Source: JBNKLG01 sp050292235 (GTDB lineage: Bacteria; Pseudomonadota; Gammaproteobacteria; Chromatiales; Chromatiaceae). From it: a stretch of 24,710 nucleotides of DNA. The DNA is taken from positions 1 through 24,710 of the forward strand of contig JBNKLG010000037.1 in NCBI GenBank assembly GCA_050292235.1, read 5' to 3'. Below the pieces are notes generated by a model. That model made no database searches and was not told the origin of the DNA. It saw nothing but the letters and a program-made list of their open reading frames with translations. Shown here one piece after another: positions 8,318-15,260 of the stretch. Each line of letters starts with the position of its first letter. Position 1 is the first letter of the stretch. Both the position numbers and the translations under genes were made by a program.

Positions 8318-9003
8318 TGTCCATCGATTTCAAAGGCATCAGCAAGGACGGTCTCTGGCACAACAACATCGTCTTTGCCCAGGCCCTGGCCCTCTGCCCT
8401 CTGCTGGCCGTGACCAGCACCGCCACTAATGGCCTGGGCATGGGGTTGGCCACCACGGTGGTTTTGGCCAGCTCCGGGTTGTTCATTTCCCTGTTTCGGG
8501 GTCTCATCACCCCACAGGTGCGTATTCCGGTGTTCGTGCTCATCATCGCCGTACTGGTCACCCTGGTGGATCTGGCCATGAACGCCTGGCTGCATGGTCT
8601 GCACAAGGTTCTGGGGCTGTTTATTCCCCTGATCGTCACCAACTGCGCCATCCTCGGCCGGGCGGAGTCCTTCGCCTCGCGCAACCAGATCCTGCCTGCC
8701 ATCTTCGACGGCCTCATGATGGGGCTGGGTTTTACCCTGTCGCTGGTGATCCTGGGGCTGGTGCGGGAGTTGCTGGGTAGCGGCACCCTGTTCGCCAATG
8801 CCGCCCTGTTGCTGGGCGATTGGGCCTCGTTCATGGAGCTGAAGATCATCCCCGAATACCGTGGCTTCCTGCTGGCCATCCTGCCACCGGGAGGCTTCAT
8901 TTTGCTGGGCTTTCTGATGGCGGGCAAACGCCTGCTCGATCGCGCCCAGGCCCGCAAGGCCGCCGCCCTACCTGCCGAGACCAGTGCCGAGGTAGCTTTA
9001 TGA
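8317..9003 (+). CDS. rnfE: RnfE, membrane subunit of the Rnf complex
   Basis: The 228-residue integral membrane protein is a paralogue of RnfA with six predicted helices. Conserved cysteines lie in ALCPLLAV (Cys27) and VTNCAILG (Cys110) and would complete the shared iron-sulfur centre with RnfA. I chose GTG 8317-8319 as the start because the family N-terminus begins here and it overlaps the rnfG stop by one base (TAGTG). The frame runs open further upstream inside rnfG, but that part has no family resemblance. The last bases overlap the rnfH start (ATGA, 9000-9003). Confidence 0.95.
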   Translation: MSIDFKGISKDGLWHNNIVFAQALALCPLLAVTSTATNGLGMGLATTVVLASSGLFISLFRGLITPQVRIPVFVLIIAVLVTLVDLAMNAWLHGLHKVLGLFIPLIVTNCAILGRAESFASRNQILPAIFDGLMMGLGFTLSLVILGLVRELLGSGTLFANAALLLGDWASFMELKIIPEYRGFLLAILPPGGFILLGFLMAGKRLLDRAQARKAAALPAETSAEVAL

Positions 9004-9269
9004 ACGTCGGAGTCGCCTACGCCAACAAACTCAAACAGGTCTGGCTCAAACTGGAGGTGCCGGACGGTGCCAGCGTGCAAGAGGCCATTGAGCATTCCGG
9101 CATCCTCAAACAGTTCCCGGAGATCGATCTGGAGGAACAGAAGGTGGGCATCTTCGGCAAGGTGACCAAGCTCAGCACCACCGTCAAAGAGGGGGATCGG
9201 GTCGAGATCTACCGGCCAATTACGGCAGATCCAGAGTTGGTTGAGCGCAGGGATATGGAAGAGGACTGA
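9000..9269 (+). CDS. rnfH: RnfH, small ubiquitin-like-fold protein of the rnf cluster
   Basis: The 89-residue protein of the RnfH/UPF0125 family contains the typical GIFGK (50-54), a DRVEIYRPI stretch (67-75) and an acidic C-terminus. Members have a beta-grasp fold related to ubiquitin and ThiS. The function is not settled, but the gene is the regular last member of rnf clusters next to nif genes. The start ATG overlaps the rnfE stop. The gene ends just before the hairpin that terminates the opposing chemoreceptor gene. Confidence 0.92.
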   Translation: MNVGVAYANKLKQVWLKLEVPDGASVQEAIEHSGILKQFPEIDLEEQKVGIFGKVTKLSTTVKEGDRVEIYRPITADPELVERRDMEED

Positions 9270-9304
9270 AAAAAACCCCTGGGGCCAGAGCGGAACCCCA
9301 GGGG
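9269..9304 (-). terminator. Strong intrinsic terminator of the chemoreceptor gene
   Basis: CCCCTGGGG (9276-9284) pairs perfectly with CCCCAGGGG (9296-9304) around an 11-base loop. Read on the minus strand the hairpin is followed by seven T (9275-9269). On the plus strand no T tract follows, so it is directional for the minus-strand gene, although it may also slow transcription leaving rnfH. Confidence 0.9.
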
Positions 9305-9323
9305 AAAGCTGCCAATCAAGCAG

Positions 9324-11768
9324 TTATGCGGCAACCATTTGTCCTACGTCCTTGTGGTTTGCCTCTTTGTGGGCGACCTCTCTCTTTTGCACCTCATTCC
9401 AGGCGATTGCTTTGCGATCCACTTCCTGATGAATGGGTTCTCCAGATATCTTGAACTGACCCACCAGTCTGAATAGGCCGTCGCCCAGTTGCGCCAGCAT
9501 CTCGCTGGAGACGGCGGTCTGTTCTGCACCAGCGGCCGTGCTGCCCGTGGCCTGGGAGATGCGGGTGATATTCTGGGCGATCTGCTCAGTCACCACCGCC
9601 TGTTCTTCGCTGGCACTGGCGATCTGAGTGGTCATGCCCATGAGTTTCCCCATCGCCTCTTCGATGCTGAGGAAGGCATTTTGGGTCTGCTCTGACAGCT
9701 GGGCCGTTTCATCGATATCCGTGCTATTTTGTTTCAGCAGTTCAACCGTTTCTGTACTGCGTTCCTGCAGAGACTCGACGATGGTGCGGATCTCTTCGGT
9801 AGACTCCTGGGTTTTCATCGCCAGGTTACGCACTTCACTGGCTACCACCGCAAAGCCGCGACCATATTCTCCGGCCCGGGCAGCCTCAATGGCGGCGTTC
9901 AGGGCCAGTAGATTAGTCTGTTCGGCCACACCCCGGATCACATCCAGTACGGAGCCCACGCTGTCGCTATCCTTCTGTAATGCCTCGATCACCCGATGGG
10001 ACTCTTGCACACGGTCTGCAAGATGGCGAACTGCGGCGGCACTCTTGAGAACAATGGCTTTGCCATTTTCCACCTGACCTTCCGCAAAGTTGGCTGAATC
10101 AGCAGTGGCCTGGGTACTCTCGGCTACCTGCTTGACGCTGACGGTCATCTGATCGATGGCGGTGGCCACCTGTTGCACATCCTCTTGCTGAGCTGCCACG
10201 TTATTACGCGTATCCAGCGTTACTGCCGACAGCTCTTCCGAACTGGTGGTCAATTCAGCGGTCGAGCCGTTGATCTCTTGCATGATGCCATCGATCTTTT
10301 CGACAAAGTGGTTGAAGGCACCGGCCAGTTGACCCAATTCATCCTTGGCGCTGGCATCCAGGCGCACGGTGAGGTCACCGGAGCCGCTGGAGATGTCCTT
10401 CATGGAAGCCACGATACGTTCCAGAGGGCAGATGATGGCCCGGCTGAAGACCCAGCCCAAGACACCACTGAGGAGCGTCAGAACCGCGGCGGTGCCGCCA
10501 ATCAGAAGCATCGTCTCATGGTGCATCTCGTGGGCCGAGGCAAAGGCTTCGGCCTCATCGATTTCCGCCAGGATGGCCCAGTGGCGACCATTGATCTCCA
10601 GCGGTTTGTAGGCCGACAGCACGGGCACGCCGCGGTAGTCATCAAAGATTTCGAAACCGGTTACCCCATCCATGGCTTTTTTTGCGCCGGAAGAGGTAAC
10701 GGTCTGCAAACCGATCACTGTCTGCTTGTCTTGGATGGCCTTGAGGGTAGTGTCATCGATACCAGCTGTCTTCAGAGCCGCCACAAAATCCTTGGGGGCT
10801 TCCATCCAAAAGCGGCTTTGGCTGCGCATCTTGTAATCAGGACCCACCAGATAGGTTTCGCCACTCTCACCCATCCCCTCCTCTTTCCAACGGCCATGAC
10901 TGGTCATGACAGCGTTGATCTTATCGATGGGCAACTGAAAGGCGATCACGCCAATGCGCTTGCCGTGGTCAAATACCGGCGCAGCCATGAAAGCGGCAGG
11001 ATCCTGATAGGAGGGCAGATAGGGTGAGAAGTCTGTCATATAGGTTTTACCTTCACCTGCAGCCATGGCACCGCGATAGGCATCTGCCAAGCCAGAATCT
11101 GCATAGGGACCGTTTTTGAGAGAGGTGGCAAAGTCCAGCTCTTTGAACACGGAATAGACCACTTCGCCGGTATTGGCATCGATAAGGAAGATATCGTAAT
11201 AACCAAACCGCTCCTGCAGTGTCTTGAAGCTCTTGTGATATTCGGCATGCAATCGGGAGTAGGCAGAGTCATCAGCACTCTTTTCCATCCGATCTTTCTC
11301 ACCCACCAGGTTGGGGTTCTTCAGGATATAGCGATATTGCAGAGGAACAGCGGAGTCATTCAGCTTGGCATAAATACCAGCCACATCAGCCCGCTCCCCG
11401 GCGTTGTGTTTGGCATACTCCGGACCAAAGATATTGGTGTAATACTCCTTCACTGCCTCTTTTTCCTGGGCCACATTGGCGCCAACATCCTGGGCCATGG
11501 CCTGGAAAGCGGAAGTCAGTTGCGTGATGGCATCTATCGTTGAACGATCTTCCGAATAGGCAATCGCCTGATCTTTGATCATCGCAAAATAGTCACTGAT
11601 CTGGGTTGCCCGACTCTCGCGCAGCAGGATCAGTTTGGCCTGGCCTTCGGCATGCAGTGCCTCTTCCGCCTTATTGAGCGCATTCCAGCCAATCAGGGAA
11701 CTGGCTATAACAGCGGGCACCAGTGCCAGAACAATGCTGCCTACCCTGAGTTTTGTCTTAATCTTCAT
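9324..11768 (-). CDS. Methyl-accepting chemotaxis protein
   Basis: Membrane chemoreceptor that signals through CheW/CheA. Positions below use the longer start at 11789 (821 residues). The first membrane helix is about 15-34, followed by a large periplasmic sensor region (about 35-425) of Cache-like type, a second helix (about 426-449), HAMP (about 450-503) and the cytoplasmic coiled coil. The conserved signalling tip is at about 620-650 and includes EQTNLLALNAAIEAARAGE. The tail lacks a CheR-tethering NWETF-type pentapeptide. I prefer ATG 11766-11768 (814 residues), which has AGG about ten bases upstream and directly precedes the basic residues before the first helix; the ATG at 11789 has no visible ribosome site. 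The ligand cannot be told. No other chemotaxis genes are in the window. Confidence 0.95.
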   Translation of the reverse strand: MKIKTKLRVGSIVLALVPAVIASSLIGWNALNKAEEALHAEGQAKLILLRESRATQISDYFAMIKDQAIAYSEDRSTIDAITQLTSAFQAMAQDVGANVAQEKEAVKEYYTNIFGPEYAKHNAGERADVAGIYAKLNDSAVPLQYRYILKNPNLVGEKDRMEKSADDSAYSRLHAEYHKSFKTLQERFGYYDIFLIDANTGEVVYSVFKELDFATSLKNGPYADSGLADAYRGAMAAGEGKTYMTDFSPYLPSYQDPAAFMAAPVFDHGKRIGVIAFQLPIDKINAVMTSHGRWKEEGMGESGETYLVGPDYKMRSQSRFWMEAPKDFVAALKTAGIDDTTLKAIQDKQTVIGLQTVTSSGAKKAMDGVTGFEIFDDYRGVPVLSAYKPLEINGRHWAILAEIDEAEAFASAHEMHHETMLLIGGTAAVLTLLSGVLGWVFSRAIICPLERIVASMKDISSGSGDLTVRLDASAKDELGQLAGAFNHFVEKIDGIMQEINGSTAELTTSSEELSAVTLDTRNNVAAQQEDVQQVATAIDQMTVSVKQVAESTQATADSANFAEGQVENGKAIVLKSAAAVRHLADRVQESHRVIEALQKDSDSVGSVLDVIRGVAEQTNLLALNAAIEAARAGEYGRGFAVVASEVRNLAMKTQESTEEIRTIVESLQERSTETVELLKQNSTDIDETAQLSEQTQNAFLSIEEAMGKLMGMTTQIASASEEQAVVTEQIAQNITRISQATGSTAAGAEQTAVSSEMLAQLGDGLFRLVGQFKISGEPIHQEVDRKAIAWNEVQKREVAHKEANHKDVGQMVAA

Positions 11769-11931
11769 CGTCGTTGTACCTGTATTCATGTCTGAAAAGG
11801 AAGTGTTGTGAATTAGCCATCTCTGTTGATGTCATCTCCTTGCGCTTTCATGCCTCCTCCTTTTCAGGAGTTGATGAACTGTTATGTCAATCATTCAATG
11901 CTGCAATCTGCGAATCACTCAGGCATAAACC

Positions 11932-12519
11932 TCAGGTTTTCACCGCCAGGATCCAGACCAAAGCCTTCAATGTATTCAAAATGATGTGCCGGTTGGTCGG
12001 GCTTTCAGCGGAATAGAGCGACATGAGTTCCCGCATCTCTTTTGGAAACGCCATACAGACCGGGTCGTCGGTCACATGTTGTTCGTCCATCCAGCCATGC
12101 CGATGCTGGGCATAGGATTCGCAGCGCCTGGCCATGACATCGTCAATAAGAAAACAGGAAGTATCCAGGTACTCCTGAACCCTTCTCACAGACAACCCCA
12201 TTGCCTTGGCCAATGGCGCCAGCTCACCGTTCGATTGATCCACCAGACGAGAGAAATTCTGATGACGAATGGCCTGAAGATCCCGATCTGAAGAGCGAAT
12301 CGGCCCCAAACCGAACATGAGCCAGCAGGGCGATGTTTCTGTGGCATTGGCGATCTTCAACACATCATCCGGCCCCGGTGTTGAGACCCCAGCCTCGTAG
12401 TTCCCCAGCCGCGATGCCTTCCAGTCAGGAATGCGATGCAACAGCGAAGCCTGGGTGTCACATTTCGCCATGTGCCTTGCCAACTTGATGCGACCAGGAA
12501 TTTTCTCTTTTTCGTTCAT
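11932..12519 (-). CDS. XRE-type helix-turn-helix regulator, copy 1
   Basis: The 195 residues start with a lambda-repressor-like helix-turn-helix (about 8-60, including RLGNYEAGVSTPGPDD), followed by a conserved linker with SPCWLMFGLGPIR, a second helical segment (about 95-118) and a C-terminal block containing WMDEQHVTDDP and CMAFPKEMREL. No enzymatic domain is visible. It is a clear paralogue of the next XRE gene: the N-terminal half is nearly the same and the C-terminal half more divergent. The last residues are shorter and look different from the paralogue. A long inverted repeat lies 27 bases upstream of the start, suggesting autoregulation. The precise family name is not known to me. Confidence 0.85.
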   Translation of the reverse strand: MNEKEKIPGRIKLARHMAKCDTQASLLHRIPDWKASRLGNYEAGVSTPGPDDVLKIANATETSPCWLMFGLGPIRSSDRDLQAIRHQNFSRLVDQSNGELAPLAKAMGLSVRRVQEYLDTSCFLIDDVMARRCESYAQHRHGWMDEQHVTDDPVCMAFPKEMRELMSLYSAESPTNRHIILNTLKALVWILAVKT

Positions 12520-12545
12520 GATCCATAGCCTAGTTCAGGCGCCCC

Positions 12546-12570
12546 AAATTTACAAGTTTCTTGTAAATTT
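12546..12570. promoter_or_regulatory. Operator-like inverted repeat before XRE copy 1
   Basis: Perfect 11-base arms AAATTTACAAG (12546-12556) and CTTGTAAATTT (12560-12570) flank the spacer TTT. The core CAAG-3nt-CTTG recurs before XRE copy 2. The site lies just downstream of the predicted transcription start, a good place for autorepression. Confidence 0.7.
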
Positions 12571-12583
12571 ATTGTATATCTTG

Positions 12584-12612
12584 ATTATATGATTTTCTAA
12601 TATTCCTTTGAA
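12584..12612 (-). promoter_or_regulatory. Predicted sigma70 promoter of XRE copy 1
   Basis: On the minus strand there is TTCAAA (12612-12607, 4/6 to -35), a 17-base spacer and TATAAT (12589-12584, perfect -10). The predicted start is near 12577, so the 12546-12570 inverted repeat would begin a few bases into the transcript. The rest of the 12520-12804 gap is A+T-rich and I see no gene in it. Confidence 0.5.
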
Positions 12613-12804
12613 AAGGCAGGCAAACCGTTCATGACAAGACCTAACAAATTGATTGAAAAAAACGAATTTCTGGGTTATTCAGCCGATATCGGCAGATTTA
12701 ACGAGGGGAGGATTCGGCAACAGAAGTGGTTAAGCGAACCATAAAGCCAACCGGTGTAGCTGGCAGCATAGCGCCTTTATTCGGAAGGATAAGCGGAATG
12801 GAGT

Positions 12805-13428
12805 TTATCGTGGATTGTTTAAGGATGGCGTATCGTCTACCAGGGCCTGCCAGCCCAGGGCAGCAGCCATGGCCTTGACGGTCTCCAGGATCACGCGGCG
12901 GTTGTTGGTGTTTTCGTCAGAGTAGATCATCATCAGCTCGCGCATGTCCTCGGGAAAGGCCATACACATAGGATCGTCGGCAATATGCTGCTCATCCATC
13001 CAGCCCATTTTGCGCTGGGTAAAACTTTCGCAGGCCCTGGCCATATCGTCTTCGATCAATTGAAAGGGGTTTTCCAGATAGTTCTGAAGCTGTTTCCTGC
13101 TGATTTTCAAAGTCTTGGCCAACAGGGTCTGGGATTCCTCCATCTGCTCCACCAGACGAATGAGGTTCTGGTGGCGAATGGCCTGAAGGTCGCGGGAAGA
13201 GGGTCGGATTGGCCCAAGGCCAAACATCAGCCAGCAGGGTGAGGTTTCGGTGGCTTGGGCAATCTTCAGAATATCGTCTGGCCCTGGGGTAGAGACACCA
13301 GCCTCGTAGTTGCCCAGGCGTGAGGGTTTCCATTCAGGAATACGCTTCAACAGCGCGGCCTGGGTCTCCAGACCTGCCATGCGCCGCGCCTGTTTGATGC
13401 GGCCGGGGATATGTTCGCTGACACTCAT
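12805..13428 (-). CDS. XRE-type helix-turn-helix regulator, copy 2
   Basis: The 207-residue paralogue of the preceding regulator has a helix-turn-helix at about 8-60, SPCWLMFGLGPIR near 63-75, a second helical segment with KISRKQLQNYLEN (about 107-119) and the C-terminal block WMDEQHIADDP / CMAFPEDMREL. The C-terminus is longer than in copy 1. It is divergent from the rtcB transcription unit. An inverted repeat with the same core as copy 1 lies 32 bases upstream, directly beside the -35 of the rtcB promoter, so it may control itself and rtcB. No strong ribosome site is visible before the ATG at 13426-13428. Confidence 0.85.
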   Translation of the reverse strand: MSVSEHIPGRIKQARRMAGLETQAALLKRIPEWKPSRLGNYEAGVSTPGPDDILKIAQATETSPCWLMFGLGPIRPSSRDLQAIRHQNLIRLVEQMEESQTLLAKTLKISRKQLQNYLENPFQLIEDDMARACESFTQRKMGWMDEQHIADDPMCMAFPEDMRELMMIYSDENTNNRRVILETVKAMAAALGWQALVDDTPSLNNPR

Positions 13429-13459
13429 GGGGAGTTAGCCTAATGAAATCCCTTCAATA

Positions 13460-13476
13460 TTTCAAGAAACTTGAAA
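13460..13476. promoter_or_regulatory. Operator-like inverted repeat between XRE copy 2 and rtcB
   Basis: TTTCAAG (13460-13466) and CTTGAAA (13470-13476) surround AAA. It has the same CAAG-3nt-CTTG core as the site before XRE copy 1 and sits at a similar distance from its gene. It ends six bases before the -35 of the plus-strand promoter. Confidence 0.65.
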
Positions 13477-13482
13477 AACCCA

Positions 13483-13510
13483 TTGACAACCTTGAGCACA
13501 GCCCTATAAT
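13483..13510 (+). promoter_or_regulatory. Near-consensus sigma70 promoter of the rtcB unit
   Basis: TTGACA (13483-13488) and TATAAT (13505-13510) are both perfect hexamers with a 16-base spacer. They are followed by a G+C-rich discriminator (GCGCCCC), as in stringently controlled promoters. Predicted start near 13517. No second promoter is evident between the downstream terminator and the rtcB start. Confidence 0.8.
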
Positions 13511-13517
13511 GCGCCCC

Positions 13518-13604
13518 ATGATGAACTCAACCACACACATATCCCTTCTCTTCTGCCCGGCGGCCCAAACGGCTGTGGACAGCATCGAGGAGAACATGAT
13601 CTAA
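13518..13604 (+). CDS. Possible 28-codon leader peptide
   Basis: ATG ATG opens a 28-residue frame ending at TAA 13602-13604, just before the leader hairpins. The predicted transcription start is at or one base before the first ATG, so translation would be leaderless or start at another codon. No run of one amino acid is present, unlike classic amino-acid attenuators. Near its end GAGGAG precedes an in-frame ATG by three bases, which could give a two-residue mini-ORF. It may equally be non-coding. Confidence 0.25.
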   Translation: MMNSTTHISLLFCPAAQTAVDSIEENMI

Positions 13605-13651
13605 GGCCCCGCGTCTTCATTGCCACGGGGTCAATAACCCCGTGGGCCTGG

Positions 13652-13689
13652 AAAAAACCCGGTCGACGGATTGTCGCCCGGGTTTTTTT
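13652..13689 (+). terminator. Strong intrinsic terminator upstream of rtcB
   Basis: AAAAAACCCGG (13652-13662) pairs perfectly with CCGGGTTTTTT (13678-13688), extended after one mismatch by CGAC/GTCG around the loop GGATT, with seven T at the end. It lies 44 bases before the rtcB ATG and downstream of the promoter. It therefore ends either a short leader RNA or attenuated transcripts. Confidence 0.85.
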
Positions 13690-13733
13690 ATGCCATTCAC
13701 AGGTGCCCGGGCGAAATAAAAAGGAGAATCGCC

Positions 13734-14933
13734 ATGGCCATTCAACACACCTTCAACAAGGGCCGAGTACCGGTCCACGTCTGGACCCAGGATATCGAAT
13801 CCAGCGCCATCGACCAGTTGGTGAATGTCTCGCGACTGGAGATCGTGCATCCCCATGTGGCGGCCATGCCCGATGTCCATGCCGGTATCGGTGCCACCGT
13901 CGGTTCGGTGATCCCGACCCGCAGCGCCATCATTCCGGCGGCAGTGGGCGTGGATATCGGTTGCGGTATGAACGCCATTCGGCTGTCGCTGAAGGCGGAG
14001 CAGTTACCCGATTCGCTGCATCGGTTGCGCAATCGGCTGGAAGCCGCCATCCCGGTGGGGTTCGATCAGCATAAAAAGGATCCGGTGAAACGCTCCACCA
14101 TCACGCCGCTGGCCAAGGGTCTGGAGGTGATCGAGGATCGCCACCCTGCCATTGTCCGCATGCAGAAGAAGCGTCCTTACCACACCTGGGTGCGCCAGCT
14201 GGCCACCCTGGGGGGCGGCAACCACTTCATCGAGCTGTGTCTGGATGAGGCGGATGCGGTCTGGGTGATGCTGCACTCGGGCAGCCGGGGCATCGGCAAC
14301 ATCATCGGCCGCTATTTCATCTCCCTGGCACAGAAGGAGATGGCAGAGCAGCTGGGCAATCTGCCCCATAAGGATCTGGCCTACTTCAGTGAAGGATCGC
14401 GCCATTTCGATGACTATGTGGCGGCGGTCTACTGGGCGCAGGACTACGCCATGAGCAACCGCCGGGAGATGATGCGCATCATCCTGGAGGCGCTGCAAAA
14501 AGATCTGCCGCGGTTTGAGGTGAGCAAGGAGGCGATCAACTGCCACCACAACTATGTGGCGCAGGAACGGCACTTTGGCGCGGATGTCTATGTCACGCGC
14601 AAGGGTGCCATCCGGGCGGGCGAAGGCGAGCTGGGGATCATCCCCGGCTCCATGGGGGCTCGCTCCTATATCGTTCGCGGCAAGGGTAATGCGGACTCTT
14701 TCTGCTCCTGCTCCCACGGGGCCGGACGCCGCATGTCCCGCAGTGCAGCCAAGCGGCGCTTCAATGCCGACGACCTGGAGCAGCAGACCCAGGGGATCGA
14801 GTGCCGCAAGGACAAGGGGGTGATCGATGAGATCCCCGGTGCCTACAAGGACATCGACCAGGTCATGGCCAACCAGTCAGACCTGGTCGAAGTGGTGCAC
14901 ACCCTGAAACAGGTGCTCTGCATCAAGGGATAG
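13734..14933 (+). CDS. rtcB: RtcB-family RNA ligase
   Basis: GTP-dependent ligase joining 2',3'-cyclic-phosphate or 3'-phosphate RNA ends to 5'-OH ends, using Mn2+ and a GMP-histidine intermediate. The 399 residues keep the expected active-site motifs: MPDVHAG (45-51), DIGCGM with Asp74 and Cys77, GGGNHFIE with His164, HSGSRG with His181, CHHNY (270-274) and SCSHGAGR with His328, the likely guanylylated residue (E. coli His337). The start ATG has AGGAGA six bases upstream; a longer frame reading through the terminator is unlikely. No RtcA, archease or RtcR is in the window. The downstream tRNA-like element and SPFH gene suggest a dedicated RNA-repair unit rather than the E. coli-type rtcBA operon. 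Confidence 0.95.
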   Translation: MAIQHTFNKGRVPVHVWTQDIESSAIDQLVNVSRLEIVHPHVAAMPDVHAGIGATVGSVIPTRSAIIPAAVGVDIGCGMNAIRLSLKAEQLPDSLHRLRNRLEAAIPVGFDQHKKDPVKRSTITPLAKGLEVIEDRHPAIVRMQKKRPYHTWVRQLATLGGGNHFIELCLDEADAVWVMLHSGSRGIGNIIGRYFISLAQKEMAEQLGNLPHKDLAYFSEGSRHFDDYVAAVYWAQDYAMSNRREMMRIILEALQKDLPRFEVSKEAINCHHNYVAQERHFGADVYVTRKGAIRAGEGELGIIPGSMGARSYIVRGKGNADSFCSCSHGAGRRMSRSAAKRRFNADDLEQQTQGIECRKDKGVIDEIPGAYKDIDQVMANQSDLVEVVHTLKQVLCIKG

Positions 14934-14964
14934 GGACAAGATGCTCAGGGATGAGCGCGATTTT

Positions 14965-14987
14965 GGCCACTTGCTTCGGCAAGGGCC
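14965..14987 (+). other. UUCG tetraloop hairpin after rtcB
   Basis: GGCC (14965-14968), one bulged A, then CTTGC-TTCG-GCAAG and GGCC (14984-14987) give nine base pairs capped by a stable UUCG loop. It begins 32 bases after the rtcB stop and has no T tract. It is more likely an RNA-stability or processing element than a terminator. Confidence 0.6.
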
Positions 14988-15099
14988 ACACCAGTTCGAA
15001 GATGACCTGAATCGTCTCAGCGGTACGGTTTCCAACAGCCGTCCGGTGCGGCCCAGCCCTGCTGGGAACGTATACCGAGAGATCCAGGACTTCGAAGCC

Positions 15100-15172
15100 G
15101 GAGAGTTAGCTCAGTTGGGAGAGCAACGAAATCATCATTCGTCTGTCGGAGGTTCGACTCCTCCACTCTTGC
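15100..15172 (+). ncRNA. tRNA-like RNA, complete cloverleaf with CAU at the anticodon position
   Basis: The fold is: acceptor GGAGAGT (15100-15106) with ACTCTTG (15165-15171), TA, D arm GCTC-8nt-GAGC (15109-15124), anticodon arm ACGAA / TTCGT (15126-15142) with a seven-base loop and CAT at 15133-15135, five-base variable loop, and T arm GGAGG-TTCGACT-CCTCC (15148-15164). Oddities: positions 1 and 72 are G and G, 2:71 is G-U, the base after the anticodon is C instead of a purine, and no CCA follows (C, then ACTT). These make it doubtful as a translating tRNA. Its place between rtcB and an SPFH gene fits the tRNA-like molecule described for such repair systems. A decayed tRNA-Met gene is the alternative. 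Confidence 0.7.
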
Positions 15173-15177
15173 ACTTC

Positions 15178-15217
15178 GGTAAAGGCCAAAAGCCTGGGGT
15201 TCGAATCCCCATTTAGC
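15178..15217 (+). ncRNA. Second tRNA-like piece: T-arm/acceptor minihelix
   Basis: Six bases after the cloverleaf comes a second canonical T arm, TGGGG-TTCGAAT-CCCCA (15195-15211), preceded by a small hairpin GGC-CAAAA-GCC (15184-15194) in place of D and anticodon arms. GGTAAA (15178-15183) pairs with TTTAGC (15212-15217) except for one G-G mismatch. TGC (15170-15172) could also pair with GCA (15216-15218). It resembles a tRNA top half without the lower half. Confidence 0.55.
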
Positions 15218-15238
15218 AGTACCCGTTGGGTGAGCCCA

Positions 15239-15260
15239 GCAAGACAGAGCATCGTCTTGC
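15239..15260 (+). other. Seven-base-pair hairpin downstream of the tRNA-like elements
   Basis: GCAAGAC (15239-15245) pairs perfectly with GTCTTGC (15254-15260) around an eight-base loop. No T tract follows. It could mark the 3' border of a processed RNA that contains the tRNA-like elements. Confidence 0.45.

Larger units (their letters stand above)
13517..13690 (+). promoter_or_regulatory. Structured leader / possible transcription attenuator of rtcB
   Basis: The predicted 5' leader contains a short ORF (13518-13604), then CCACGGGG (13623-13630) pairing with CCCCGTGG (13638-13645), then a strong terminator (13652-13689). CCCCG (13607-13611) can instead pair with CGGGG (13626-13630), and GCCCGG (13555-13560, inside the short ORF) can pair with part of the right terminator arm, so exclusive alternative folds are possible. 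Since the terminator stands between the only visible promoter and rtcB, expression of the ligase would need read-through. The mechanism (ribosome, protein or RNA ligand) is unknown. Confidence 0.5.

Noticed and set aside
10173..11027. 284-codon plus-strand frame opposite the chemoreceptor
   Set aside because: Antisense shadow; the minus-strand chemoreceptor has all domains intact.
11813..11851. 12-codon minus-strand ORF with a strong ribosome site upstream of the chemoreceptor
   Set aside because: The GGAGG and ATG are well placed, but the peptide has no features and no attenuator structure follows; too short to support as a gene.
15100..15172. Ordinary tRNA-Met gene
   Set aside because: G-G at the end of the acceptor stem, C after the anticodon, no encoded CCA and the location inside the rtcB-SPFH spacer argue against a normal translating tRNA.
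14941..15216. 91-codon plus-strand frame through the tRNA-like region
   Set aside because: No ribosome site or family resemblance; the sequence is better explained by RNA folds.
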